A DNA stretch of 64,000 nucleotides from assembly GCF_001593385.1 (NCBI RefSeq), contig NZ_LUVZ01000001.1, positions 62,001 to 126,000 on the forward strand, read 5' to 3'. Origin of the DNA: Chryseobacterium cucumeris. Lineage in GTDB: Bacteria > Bacteroidota > Bacteroidia > Flavobacteriales > Weeksellaceae. A program made the position numbers and the translations under genes. Positions 51,447 through 60,170 of this stretch are shown piece by piece. The notes under the pieces are model-generated. The model made no database searches. It was not told the DNA's origin and was given only the letters and a program-made list of their open reading frames with translations. The first letter of the stretch is position 1. The number at the start of each line of letters is the position of its first letter.

Positions 51447-53165
51447 TTAATACACATCTTTAGCATATCTGCCGCTCAGTTCCATTTCTTCCAGGTAGGT
51501 TACAGCATCATCTTTGCTGCGTTTTCCTTCAGTCTGGATAATGGTGAGAAGCGTTTGTTCTACATCACGGGCCATTGGATCTTTAGCACCACATACATAC
51601 ACCGATGCTCCGCCTTCAAGCCAGTAAAATACTTCCTGGGCTTTTTGTTCCAACCTGTGCTGAACATATACTTTTTCAGCTGTATCTCTTGAAAAAGCGA
51701 GGTCTAAATGAGTCAGACTGCCTGTTTTGAGAAAATCCTGCAGCTCTGCCTGGTAAAGGAAATCGGATACAAAATTCCTGTCTCCGAAAAACAGCCAGTT
51801 TCTTCCTTCTGCACCTGTGGCATCACGCTCCCAAAGGAATGACCTGAAGGGCGCAATCCCTGTTCCCGGACCAATCATGATGATATCTTTATCCGCTTCC
51901 GGCAATTTGAAATGCCCTGCTTCCTGAATATAAAATTCCAACTCTTCTCCTTCTTTAAATTCACTCAGAAAGCCACTGCATAACCCATTATGTTTCTGAT
52001 GGTCAATAAAGAATTCTGATTTAGCAACCGTAATATGAATTTCCATATCACCATGAGCTTCCACAGAGGAAGAAATCGAATACAGACGTGGTGCCTGAGC
52101 GGTTAATATCTGTAAGATTTCTTCAAATTCGTCTGCATTTTTTACAGGATAAATTCTAAGAAGATCAAGAAGGCTTAATCTGACTTCCGGAATGGAATGC
52201 CCTGTTATTTTTGCATATTGAGCCACTACGGATTTAAGTAAGTAACTGATGTTAAGATGCTTGAGTAGTAGTTCTTCCACAGTGTCTGTAACTTTTGCTG
52301 TTTCAACCTGTTTTTTAGGATTAATTCCTGTGAGTGTAATAATCTCATCTACAACCTCTTTTGAATTGAAAGGGATCACTCCCAAAGCTGCACCTGGTTG
52401 ATAACTAAGCGCTTCTTCTGTTTCAATTTCAATATGATAGGTTTCTTTTTCTGAGGTAATATCGTTCAGATTGATAATGGCTGAAACTTTCCCCTGATAT
52501 CTTTTTCTTCCGGCGGAAACTTTTGGGGCTGAAATATTTTTTGTACTCTGCCCCGCATTTTTATTAACTGTTTCAAATACATGCTCTATCCAGTGGGAAG
52601 CTTCCTGTTCGTAATCAATGTCACACTTTTTCAATGGAATAATACGCTGGGCACCTAATATTTCAAAGCGTGAATCGACATCTTCTCCAGTCTGGCAAAA
52701 CAGAGGATAACTACTGTCTCCCAGTGCCAGAATTCCGTATTTAAGTCCGCTGAGATCAATTTCATTTTCATGAATATAATCGTAGAATTTTTTAGCAAGA
52801 GCAGGCGGTTCACCTTCTCCCTGAGTACTGATGACGACAAAAAAGAACTCTTCTTTGGCAAGATCTTTAGGCTTGTATTGGGAAAGGTCAGCCAGTTTTA
52901 CCTGAATTCCTTTTTTCTTGATTATACCGGCCAGTGCAGTAGCCAGTTTTTTGCTGTTTCCGGTTTCTGTACCGTAAGCCAGTGTTATTTTCTTTACAGC
53001 ATTCTGTGTAGTAGTATTTGTTTCCAGTGGTGGCAGAACGGCTGTAATTGATGAACCTCCGGCAATACCCGCAAGATATCCGCTTGCCCAGATGGCTTCG
53101 TCTCTGGATAGGTCTCCGGAGATTTGTTTTAATACATTTAATTTAGATTCAGACAGCATATTCAA
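51447..53165 (-). CDS. cysJ: Sulfite reductase flavoprotein alpha subunit
   Basis: The 572-residue protein has a flavodoxin domain (about 75-205, TLAYGTETGNSKKLATALA; STQGEGEPP; LALGDSSYPLFC), a FAD-binding connecting domain (RLYSISSSVE) and an NADP-binding domain (IMIGPGTGIAPFRSF; VCGAKDPMARDV), the standard diflavin reductase order. It transfers electrons from NADPH to CysI. It overlaps the end of the cobA gene by 10-16 bases (two adjacent ATGs at 53165 and 53159), which shows tight translational coupling. Confidence 0.95.
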   Translation of the reverse strand: MNMLSESKLNVLKQISGDLSRDEAIWASGYLAGIAGGSSITAVLPPLETNTTTQNAVKKITLAYGTETGNSKKLATALAGIIKKKGIQVKLADLSQYKPKDLAKEEFFFVVISTQGEGEPPALAKKFYDYIHENEIDLSGLKYGILALGDSSYPLFCQTGEDVDSRFEILGAQRIIPLKKCDIDYEQEASHWIEHVFETVNKNAGQSTKNISAPKVSAGRKRYQGKVSAIINLNDITSEKETYHIEIETEEALSYQPGAALGVIPFNSKEVVDEIITLTGINPKKQVETAKVTDTVEELLLKHLNISYLLKSVVAQYAKITGHSIPEVRLSLLDLLRIYPVKNADEFEEILQILTAQAPRLYSISSSVEAHGDMEIHITVAKSEFFIDHQKHNGLCSGFLSEFKEGEELEFYIQEAGHFKLPEADKDIIMIGPGTGIAPFRSFLWERDATGAEGRNWLFFGDRNFVSDFLYQAELQDFLKTGSLTHLDLAFSRDTAEKVYVQHRLEQKAQEVFYWLEGGASVYVCGAKDPMARDVEQTLLTIIQTEGKRSKDDAVTYLEEMELSGRYAKDVY

Positions 53166-53994
53166 AGAAATTTTGAGTAGTAGGGATTAGACTTCCGTTT
53201 TCTACTGATTTAAAATAAAGACCTTCCTGCTCGGCATTTTCAAGCCATGAAAATTCTTCATGCAGATTGACGATTTTGCCAACCACAACCAAAGAAGGGG
53301 AAGCAAAGTTTTTGTCTCCGAATTTTTCGTTAAAATCATCAAATGATGACGTGTACACCTTCTGAAAAGGCGTTGTTGCCTGTTCAATGACTGCAATTTT
53401 TTTATCACCTGAAATCTGAAGTGCTTTCAGCTTTTCCACAAGAGGAGTAAGATTTCCTTTAGACATATAGAAAACAAGGGTATCATTGGTGAGAGCAAGT
53501 TCTTTCCAGTACTCTTCAGTTACAATCTCTGATTTATAGTACGTCAGAAAACGAACGGATGTGGAATATCCTCTGGCCGTTAAAGGCATCCCTGCAAATG
53601 CTGCCGCACCTAAAGCGGCTGTAATTCCCGGAATGATTTCGTAAGGAATATGATTTTCTTTTAAAGCCTGTAACTCATCCAGAATATTCGAGAATATGGA
53701 AACATCCCCTCCTTTGAGTCTTACGATGGTTTTATTCTGGCGGGCATATTCCACCATTAAAGTATTGATATGAGACTGAGGGGTGGAAGCATTTTTGCTG
53801 CATTCTTTCCCTACATAAATAATTTCTGTGTCTTTATTGACGTAGGTTTCCAGAATCTCAGGACTTACAAGACGATCGCATAAAACAACGTCTGCTTCTG
53901 CGATTGCTTTTACAGCTTTTACAGTGATCAGTTCAGGGTTGCCGGGCCCTGCACCGATAAGGAAGACCTTTGGTGATTTTATATTTGTTTTCAT
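53149..53994 (-). CDS. cobA: Uroporphyrinogen-III C-methyltransferase
   Basis: The 281-residue protein has the SAM-binding motifs VFLIGAGPGNPELITVKA, VLCDRLVSPE and VRLKGGDVSIFS, then GITAALGAAAFAGMPLTARG and LVFYMSKGNLTP. It is the single-domain form of the CysG-A activity, making precorrin-2. The other sirohaem steps are supplied by the SirC/TSUP fusion at 44995. Together with cysI and cysJ this gives a full sirohaem supply line for sulfite reduction. Confidence 0.93.
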   Translation of the reverse strand: MKTNIKSPKVFLIGAGPGNPELITVKAVKAIAEADVVLCDRLVSPEILETYVNKDTEIIYVGKECSKNASTPQSHINTLMVEYARQNKTIVRLKGGDVSIFSNILDELQALKENHIPYEIIPGITAALGAAAFAGMPLTARGYSTSVRFLTYYKSEIVTEEYWKELALTNDTLVFYMSKGNLTPLVEKLKALQISGDKKIAVIEQATTPFQKVYTSSFDDFNEKFGDKNFASPSLVVVGKIVNLHEEFSWLENAEQEGLYFKSVENGSLIPTTQNFFEYAV

Positions 53995-54017
53995 TGAAGT
54001 AGTTGTTAATTAAGGAA

Positions 54018-54929
54018 TTAGAAAAGTCCTTCTACCGACAGATATCTCTCTCCGGTATCGTAATTAATTGTCAGGATTTTAGCGTTAGGTGGTATTTCCG
54101 GTAAATGTTTGGCGATGGCTGCTAAAGCGGCTCCTGTGGAAACTCCGACAAAAAGACCTTCTTTTTTAGCTGCGTTAAGGGCATATTCATAAGCTTCTTC
54201 TTTGCCTACTGTAATCACTCCGTCTAAAAGGGTAATATCCAGAATGGAAGGAACAAAACCTGCTCCCAATCCCTGCAATGGATGTGGTGCCGGGTTTCCT
54301 CCGCTTAAAACAGGAGATAATTCCGGTTCTACGGCGAAAACTTTTACGTTTGGATATTTTTCTTTGACCACTTTTGCAATTCCGGTGATATGACCTCCGG
54401 TTCCTACTCCGGTAATGATATAGTCCAGACCATCCGGGAAATCTTTTAAAATTTCCTGAGCAGTCGTCTCAACATGAACTTTTACATTGGCAGGATTATC
54501 AAACTGTCTTGGAATCCATGAATTGGGTGTTTCTTCAGCCAGTTCATTAGCTTTCTCGATAGCGCCCTTCATTCCTTTTTCTCTTGGAGTAAGCACAAAT
54601 TCTGCTCCGTAGGCTTCCATAATTTTACGGCGCTCTATACTCATGCTTTCAGGCATCACAAGGATCAGTTTATATCCTTTTACGGCAGCCACCAAAGCAA
54701 GACCTATTCCTGTATTTCCGCTGGTAGGTTCTATGATGACGCTGTCTTTATTTAATAATCCTTTGGTTTCTGCATCTTCAATCATCGCCAGTCCGATTCT
54801 GTCTTTAATGCTTCCTCCCGGATTGTTTTTTTCAAGTTTGATCCAGACTTCATGATCTGAACCGAAGAGTTTGTTGATTTTCACGACGGGTGTATTCCCA
54901 ATCGTTTCTAGTGCATTCTGAAATTTCAT
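54018..54929 (-). CDS. cysK: Cysteine synthase (O-acetylserine sulfhydrylase)
   Basis: The 303-residue protein is full length for fold-type II PLP enzymes. It shows the PLP-lysine motif GGSIKDRIG, the substrate loop [10 protein letters not shown], the phosphate-cup [10 protein letters not shown], and the C-terminal [10 protein letters not shown]. It joins sulfide with O-acetylserine to give cysteine, the last step of the cluster. The preceding gene makes O-acetylserine (serine acetyltransferase), so the pair is complete. Confidence 0.95.
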   Translation of the reverse strand: MKFQNALETIGNTPVVKINKLFGSDHEVWIKLEKNNPGGSIKDRIGLAMIEDAETKGLLNKDSVIIEPTSGNTGIGLALVAAVKGYKLILVMPESMSIERRKIMEAYGAEFVLTPREKGMKGAIEKANELAEETPNSWIPRQFDNPANVKVHVETTAQEILKDFPDGLDYIITGVGTGGHITGIAKVVKEKYPNVKVFAVEPELSPVLSGGNPAPHPLQGLGAGFVPSILDITLLDGVITVGKEEAYEYALNAAKKEGLFVGVSTGAALAAIAKHLPEIPPNAKILTINYDTGERYLSVEGLF

Positions 54930-54955
54930 ATCTATATACTTTTTATTTTTGCTTT

Positions 54956-55786
54956 TTAAATCACAAAGGTTAATGATTCCGGTAATGAAGAATTATCCTT
55001 TATTTTTATTTCACTTTTGTGGTACACCAGAGAATTGGCAGGAACATCCTGTGTAACCCAGACATTTCCTCCGATAATACTTTCTCTGCCTATGGTAGTT
55101 TCGCCTCCCAGAATAGTAGCTCCCGAATAGATAATCACATCATCTTCAATATTGGGATGTCTTTTCTGATGGGCTTTTTCTTTGGAAACATTCAAGGCTC
55201 CGAGGGTTACTCCCTGATAGATTTTGACATTGTTTCCGATAACCGTTGTTTCTCCGATCACAATTCCTGTTCCGTGATCAATAAAAAAAGACTTTCCAAT
55301 GGTAGCTCCCGGATGAATATCAATTCCGGTTTTGCTGTGGGCATATTCTGAGATGACCCTTGGTAAAATTTTCACTTCCTGACTCCAGAGCTGATGCGAG
55401 ATACGATAGACATACGTGGCAAAAAAGCCGGGATATGCCAGGTATACTTCTTCCAGTGAGTCAGCAGCAGGATCAAATTCCAGAATGGATTTTGCATCCA
55501 GCACTAGCTGATCATAAATTTCTGGTAAAGCTTCAAAAAACCGATTAACCTGTTTTTCAGTAAGGGTTTTATCTCCTGTTACCGTATTGATAAGTTCTGA
55601 AAGTGTTTCCTGCAGAGCCTCAAAATTTCTTTTCAGCTCATCTTCAGTATTGTCATGCTGAGGAAGGAAAAGTGTTTCATACAAATCCTTCACCCACTTT
55701 TTAGTCTTTATTTTATCAAAGAATCCATGAATACTGTTTTGCTTAGTCTGATGAATTCTCTCTGTTAATTGATCGGAAATTGCCAT
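54956..55786 (-). CDS. cysE: Serine O-acetyltransferase (EpsC/CysE type)
   Basis: The 276-residue protein has an N-terminal helical domain and, from about 150, a left-handed beta-helix of hexapeptide repeats ([53 protein letters not shown]) with catalytic Asp/His in FIDHGTG and the H of HQKRHP. This is the EpsC-like plant-type SAT. It makes O-acetylserine for cysK, next in the operon, 26 bases downstream, and is preceded by cysN after 5 bases. Confidence 0.93.
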   Translation of the reverse strand: MAISDQLTERIHQTKQNSIHGFFDKIKTKKWVKDLYETLFLPQHDNTEDELKRNFEALQETLSELINTVTGDKTLTEKQVNRFFEALPEIYDQLVLDAKSILEFDPAADSLEEVYLAYPGFFATYVYRISHQLWSQEVKILPRVISEYAHSKTGIDIHPGATIGKSFFIDHGTGIVIGETTVIGNNVKIYQGVTLGALNVSKEKAHQKRHPNIEDDVIIYSGATILGGETTIGRESIIGGNVWVTQDVPANSLVYHKSEIKIKDNSSLPESLTFVI

Positions 55787-55791
55787 TTTTT

Positions 55792-57030
55792 CTATTGAAT
55801 TATACAGGCTGCTACCGTTGAATTGGACGTTTCATCCACCAGAATGGCAGAGCCCGTTGTTTTGTTATTGGTAAAGCTGTCATAGACCAAAGGCTGTGCC
55901 GTTCGCAGGGTAACTTTCACAATTTCATTCAGTTTAATCTCTCCATCGGCCTGTTCCCTGATAAGAGTATTCACATTGATCTTGTAATCAACCTCTTTTA
56001 CTACTGCTTTTATCAGTCTGCTGTTTTGCTGCAAAAGGTATTTGTTTCCTGGCTGCAGCGGTTTCTGATCCAGCCAGCATAAAAGAATTTCAAGATCTTT
56101 TTCAACGGCCGGAATATGTTCTTCCGTGGCAAAAAGATCTCCACGGCTGATATCAACGTCATGAGCAAGATGAATAACGGCTGGCTGGCCTTCAAAGGCT
56201 TCTTCTTTTTCAATGCCATTGATCTCAATTTTGGTGATTTCAGTGGCCAGGTTTGCAGGAAGTATATGGATTTTATCTCCTTTGGTGAACTTTCCGCTTA
56301 ATATTTGTCCGGCATATCCTCTGTAATCATGCAGTTCTTCGGTTTGAGGACGAATCACGTACTGAACCTGAAAACGGCTTCCGTTATTTTTTTCTTCATT
56401 GATCGTTACTTCTTCAAGATATTCCAGTAAAGAATTTCCTTCATACCAGTCTGTTCTGGAAGATTTTGAAACAATATTATCTCCTTTTAATGCAGAGATC
56501 GGGAAATAACTTACATCATTCAGTCCAAGATTTTCTGCAATTTTTGCATATTCTGATTTTATATTTTCAAAAACTTCTGCCGAATAATCTACCATATCCA
56601 TTTTATTAATGGCTACAGCTACTTTCTTTAATTGTAATAAAGAGGCGATGATGGAATGTCTTCTGGTTTGTTCAATCACGCCTTTTCGTGCATCAATCAG
56701 AATAACCATCAGATCTGAGTTGGATGCTCCGGTGATCATATTCCGGGTATATTGTACATGACCGGGAGCATCGGCGATGATAAATTTTCTTTTTGCCGTT
56801 GAAAAATAGCGGTAGGCAACATCAATGGTGATTCCCTGTTCTCTTTCTGCACGCAGACCATCTGTTAAAAGAGCAAGGTCTACTCCGTCTTCATTTTTGT
56901 TTTTAGAATGTTTTTCAAGGACTTCCAACTGGTCCTGCAAAATACTTTTGCTATCGTAAAGCAGTCTGCCGATAAGGGTACTTTTACCGTCATCCACGCT
57001 TCCTGCTGTTATAAATCTTAATATATCCAT
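55792..57030 (-). CDS. cysN: Sulfate adenylyltransferase subunit 1 (GTPase)
   Basis: The 412-residue protein is an EF-Tu-like GTPase: P-loop GSVDDGKST (10-18), switch EQGITIDVAYRYF, DAPGHVQYTRNM, NKMD, and barrel domains to the end. It has no C-terminal APS kinase domain. With CysD it forms ATP sulfurylase, with GTP hydrolysis driving APS synthesis. The next gene (cysD) is 94 bases upstream, with an inverted repeat in the spacer. Confidence 0.95.
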   Translation of the reverse strand: MDILRFITAGSVDDGKSTLIGRLLYDSKSILQDQLEVLEKHSKNKNEDGVDLALLTDGLRAEREQGITIDVAYRYFSTAKRKFIIADAPGHVQYTRNMITGASNSDLMVILIDARKGVIEQTRRHSIIASLLQLKKVAVAINKMDMVDYSAEVFENIKSEYAKIAENLGLNDVSYFPISALKGDNIVSKSSRTDWYEGNSLLEYLEEVTINEEKNNGSRFQVQYVIRPQTEELHDYRGYAGQILSGKFTKGDKIHILPANLATEITKIEINGIEKEEAFEGQPAVIHLAHDVDISRGDLFATEEHIPAVEKDLEILLCWLDQKPLQPGNKYLLQQNSRLIKAVVKEVDYKINVNTLIREQADGEIKLNEIVKVTLRTAQPLVYDSFTNNKTTGSAILVDETSNSTVAACIIQ

Positions 57031-57069
57031 CCGATTGTAATTATAAATGATAAGTGATAAATTATGAAT

Positions 57070-57112
57070 GATAATTGATGAAAATACTTTGTGTAATCAT
57101 TAATCAATTATC
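57070..57112. repeat. Inverted repeat in the cysD-cysN spacer
   Basis: GATAATTGAT (57070-57079) and ATCAATTATC (57103-57112) are a perfect 10-bp inverted repeat. The preceding 30 bases hold imperfect tandem TGATAA units. It is unknown whether it is a stability hairpin or a mobile remnant. Confidence 0.6.
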
Positions 57113-57124
57113 TTTTATCATTGA

Positions 57125-58033
57125 CTAAAAATAGCCTCCTTTTTTTCTGTCCTCCATAGCGGCTTCTGTTACCCTGTCATCAATTCTGGTTTCGCCACGC
57201 TCTGAGATTCTTGTCGCTACGATTTCTTCGATAACGGCATCTATCGTAACAGCATTAGATTCCACAGCTGCAGTACAGGTCATATCTCCTACGGTGCGGT
57301 AACGGATTTTCTTAGTAGTAATGACGTCTTCCGGTTCTAAAACCACATGGGAAGAATTGGCCAGCCACTGTCCGTTGAAATCGATTACTTCTCTTTCATG
57401 CGAAAAATAGATGGAAGGAAGTGCAATTTTTTCTCTTCGGATATAATTCCAGATGTCAAGCTCTGTCCAGTTGCTGATAGGGAAAACCCTTACATTTTCT
57501 CCTTTGTGAATCTTTCCGTTAAAGATATTCCAAAGTTCAGGACGCTGAAGCTTAGGATCCCACTGCCCGAATTCATCACGAACGGAGAAGATCCTTTCTT
57601 TGGCCCGGGCTTTTTCCTCATCTCTTCTGGCTCCTCCTATGCAGGCATCGAATTCAAATTCTTCAATAGTATCAAGAAGAGTGTAGGTTTGCAGCCAGTT
57701 TCTGCTCGGGAATTTACCTTTAGCCTCAGTCAGTTTTTTACTTTTTATCGTGTCTTCCACTTTCCTAACGACCAGATTCACATCTAGCTGTTCCACCAGC
57801 TGATCACGGAAATCCAAAACCTCCTGAAAGTTGTGTCCCGTATCTACATGAACAAATGTAAACGGAATTTTTCCGTGGAAGAAGGCCTTTCTTGCCAGAT
57901 GCGCCAGTACGATACTGTCTTTTCCTCCACTGAATAACAACGCCGGACGTTCAAACTGGCCTGCGACTTCTCTTAATATATAAATAGATTCGGCTTCTAA
58001 CTGATCTAAATAATTTAAATGATGTATTGACAT
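57125..58033 (-). CDS. cysD: Sulfate adenylyltransferase subunit 2 (PP-loop)
   Basis: The 302-residue protein has the PP-loop LLFSGGKDSIVL, VHVDTGHNF, the Arg/Lys cluster RRDEEKARAKER, and the substrate segment YFSHERE. It activates sulfate to APS with the CysN GTPase. It is 12 bases after cysH and first of the ATP-sulfurylase pair. Confidence 0.95.
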   Translation of the reverse strand: MSIHHLNYLDQLEAESIYILREVAGQFERPALLFSGGKDSIVLAHLARKAFFHGKIPFTFVHVDTGHNFQEVLDFRDQLVEQLDVNLVVRKVEDTIKSKKLTEAKGKFPSRNWLQTYTLLDTIEEFEFDACIGGARRDEEKARAKERIFSVRDEFGQWDPKLQRPELWNIFNGKIHKGENVRVFPISNWTELDIWNYIRREKIALPSIYFSHEREVIDFNGQWLANSSHVVLEPEDVITTKKIRYRTVGDMTCTAAVESNAVTIDAVIEEIVATRISERGETRIDDRVTEAAMEDRKKGGYF

Positions 58034-58045
58034 TTTTTTCTTTTT

Positions 58046-58759
58046 TTATTGATGAATATGCAGACCGCATTCTTTTTTGTTGGCATCTTCCCACCACCAA
58101 CGGCCTGCTCTGAAATCTTCTCCTTCTTTGATCGCTCTGGTACAGGGCTCACATCCTATGCTCAAAAATCCTTTTTTATGAAGGTGATTGTAAGGTAAAT
58201 GATGATCTTTTACATACGTTGTCACCTGTTCTGTCGTCCAGTGAAGGATGGGATGAAATTTTATGATTCTATTATCCGGATCCCATTCCAGCTGAGGCAT
58301 ATTCTGTCTGTTGGGAGAATGTTCGGATCTCAGACCTGTGATCCAGACTTCGTAGCCTTCCAGCGCTTTTCTTAAAGGATGAACCTTTCGGATGGTACAG
58401 CATGCTTTCCTTTTTTCTACAGACTGATAGAAGGAATCAGGGCCGTTTTCTGTGACAAATCCTCTGAGCTCGTCCGTATCCGGATAATAGGCTTTAATGT
58501 TCTTTTTAAAGAAAGCCTTGGTGGAAGTCCAGGTTTCATAAGTCTGTTCAAAAAGTCTTCCCGTATCCAGGGTGAATATTTCAATATTTAAATCTTTAAT
58601 CAGATGAGTGATGACCTGATCCTCGTAACTGAAACTGGTTGAAAAGATCACTTTACCCGGGAATCTTTCAGTCAGTATTTGCAGTGCATTAGTTTGGAAA
58701 GAAGCTTCATCAGCCTCTTTCACAAGATTTTCGAATTCATTTTTCAGACTGTTTTCCAT
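58046..58759 (-). CDS. cysH: APS/PAPS reductase, iron-sulfur type
   Basis: The 237-residue protein has PP-loop-like STSFSYEDQV, DTGRLFEQTY, the CC pair at 120-121 in ACCTIRKVHPL, CEPC at 203-206, and the catalytic C-terminal Cys231 in ECGLH. The four cysteines at 120, 121, 203 and 206 bind the 4Fe-4S cluster of APS reductases, so it probably reduces APS directly; this agrees with CysN lacking an APS-kinase domain and no cysC in the cluster. It is the first gene of the operon, and its promoter carries a palindrome. Confidence 0.93.
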   Translation of the reverse strand: MENSLKNEFENLVKEADEASFQTNALQILTERFPGKVIFSTSFSYEDQVITHLIKDLNIEIFTLDTGRLFEQTYETWTSTKAFFKKNIKAYYPDTDELRGFVTENGPDSFYQSVEKRKACCTIRKVHPLRKALEGYEVWITGLRSEHSPNRQNMPQLEWDPDNRIIKFHPILHWTTEQVTTYVKDHHLPYNHLHKKGFLSIGCEPCTRAIKEGEDFRAGRWWWEDANKKECGLHIHQ

Positions 58760-58782
58760 TTTGAATTGAGATTTAAGTCTTG

Positions 58783-58828
58783 CAAATATATATAAAATTC
58801 TATAACTCCTATCAAAATAGTAGAATTT
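58783..58828 (-). promoter_or_regulatory. Promoter of the cys operon with a palindromic operator
   Basis: On the minus strand TTTG (58816-58813), 22 bases, then TATATTTG (58790-58783) form a consensus promoter. The palindrome AAATTCTA (58795-58802)/TAGAATTT (58821-58828), with inner CTAT/ATAG at 58809-58820, encloses the -33 element. A dimeric regulator binding there would repress; the Rrf2 gene just upstream is the likely one. Confidence 0.6.
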
Positions 58829-58842
58829 AAATAAAAAAAATT

Positions 58843-59259
58843 TTATTCTTTATTGATGAACTTGGTTAAGGTAGCTTCCATCATGCTTTTTCTGGTCTTT
58901 TCACGAACGATCATAAGTTCTTTCCTCAGATAGCATACTGCTTCGTCTACACAATCATCACATGCTTCGTAAAAATTTAAAGAAACGCATGGCGTAAGAG
59001 CGATCGGGCCGTCAAAGATTCGGTAAATGTCTGCTAATGAGACCTCATCGGGTGATTTTAAAAGATAATACCCGCCTACTTTGCCTTGCTTGCTGTTAAC
59101 GAGTTTGGCTCTTTTTAGTTCGAGAAGAATCTGTTCCAGAAATTTCTTGGGAATGTTTTCGTCCTGTGCAATAACGGAAGTTGGCAGAAAGCCCTGGTTA
59201 TAATTCCTTGCTAATCTGACCATTGCTTTAAGCGCATATTTGCAACGTTTCGACATCAT
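58843..59259 (-). CDS. Rrf2-family transcriptional regulator of the sulfur cluster (candidate)
   Basis: The 138-residue protein has the Rrf2 winged helix (CKYALKAMVRLARNY; TSVIAQDENIPKKFLEQILLELKRAKLVNSKQGKVGGYYL) and a C-terminal cysteine group at 91, 100, 103 and 109. The spacing differs from IscR (C-x5-C-x5-C) and from NsrR, so iron-sulfur binding is plausible but unproven. CymR, the cysteine-metabolism repressor of Firmicutes, is in this family. It is transcribed toward cysH, 84 bases away, and the operator described there may be its site. The region upstream is a mosaic of repeats. Confidence 0.85.
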   Translation of the reverse strand: MMSKRCKYALKAMVRLARNYNQGFLPTSVIAQDENIPKKFLEQILLELKRAKLVNSKQGKVGGYYLLKSPDEVSLADIYRIFDGPIALTPCVSLNFYEACDDCVDEAVCYLRKELMIVREKTRKSMMEATLTKFINKE

Positions 59260-59561
59260 AATTTCTGCAAGTTATGATAAATTATCTGATAAATGAAATG
59301 TTTTTATAGCTGAAAACTTTGTATTTTAACCACAAAAGCCACAAAAGATAAAAACACTTAAGTTGATTTTAAGTACAGATAAACTGCTAAGAAGTTCACT
59401 TAAGTTTAAAAATCGAAGATTTTTATAATACACAAACATCTGTGTAAATCCGTGAAATCTGTGGGAAAAGCTAACCACCCCGTCAAAAATTCTTTGAATT
59501 TTTGCCATCCCTCCACAAGAGGGGAATTCTAAGCCCTCCGTTTGTAATATGAGCCATAAGT
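59260..59561. other. Gap (302 bases) made of dispersed repeats
   Basis: It holds the left end of the MITE-like element (59328-59347 and its interior with AAAAATC/GATTTTT), then the inverted copy B of the 54-bp repeat (59474-59527). No gene is supported. Confidence 0.6.
59474..59527 (-). repeat. 54-bp intergenic repeat (copy B, inverted)
   Basis: The reverse complement of this sequence matches copy A at 42861-42914 nearly base for base over the core AATTCAAAGAATTTTTGACG. The same peptide AKIQRIFDGVV appears in frames through both copies, which shows it is repeat sequence rather than coding. Confidence 0.85.
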
Positions 59562-60056
59562 TTACTCTTTCTGTAAAATAAAGTACGCCAGTTCTCTATC
59601 CTCCCGTTTTAGATTTTCAACTCTTTTAAAGCCGCTTTTCAAAAGTACTTTTTGGGACCCGATATTATCAAGATCAGTTACTGCTACGATATCTTTCTGA
59701 TGATTTATTGATAAACAGTGGTCAACAAGTGTTTTACAGACGTCCGTTCCGAGACCTTTACCCCAGTATTTTTCATCTAAAGTATAGCCTATTTCCATCT
59801 GATCAGGATTGTCGAGAAAGATTCTGGCAAGGCACATTCCAACAAAATCATTGTTCTGAGCTTGGAAAATTCCCCATCTGCTGAATGGTCCCCCTTCATA
59901 ATCTGCCAATGCTTTGTCAAACATTTCTTTATATTCTTCCGGGGTTTTGTAGGGCAGATATCGGGTTACATTTTCATTTTCAAAAAGAGTGGAAAATAAT
60001 GAAAATTCTTCAGGGGTAAATTCACGGATAATGATCCTGTCGTTTTTATAATGCAT
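59562..60056 (-). CDS. GNAT-family acetyltransferase (RimJ/RimL type)
   Basis: The 164-residue protein has EIGYTLDEKYWGKGLGTDVCKTLV (acetyl-CoA loop motif A, G-K-G-L-G), then DLDNIGSQKVLLKSGFKRVE, the usual end of the RimJ/RimL-like GNAT domain. Its N-terminus (IIREFTPEEF) is also of this type. It could acetylate a ribosomal protein N-terminus or a small molecule. It is a single gene downstream of the M43 protease start region. Confidence 0.88.
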   Translation of the reverse strand: MHYKNDRIIIREFTPEEFSLFSTLFENENVTRYLPYKTPEEYKEMFDKALADYEGGPFSRWGIFQAQNNDFVGMCLARIFLDNPDQMEIGYTLDEKYWGKGLGTDVCKTLVDHCLSINHQKDIVAVTDLDNIGSQKVLLKSGFKRVENLKREDRELAYFILQKE

Positions 60057-60124
60057 TGAATATTGTTATCAAAGAATAAAATTACATAAATAAATGAAGA
60101 ACTGCTCATAAACAGGATAAAAAA

Positions 60125-60148
60125 ATTGGGCTTACAATGAAGCCCAAT
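60125..60148 (-). terminator. Intrinsic terminator of the M43 protease gene
   Basis: ATTGGGCTT (60125-60133) pairs with AAGCCCAAT (60140-60148), with a T7 run on the minus strand, just past the stop at 60171. Confidence 0.8.
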
Positions 60149-60170
60149 CAACTGTATATGAATAGTAATA

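Noticed and set aside
59326..59508. 60-codon minus-strand frame
   Set aside because: It consists of repeat sequence (copy B and the MITE-like left end).
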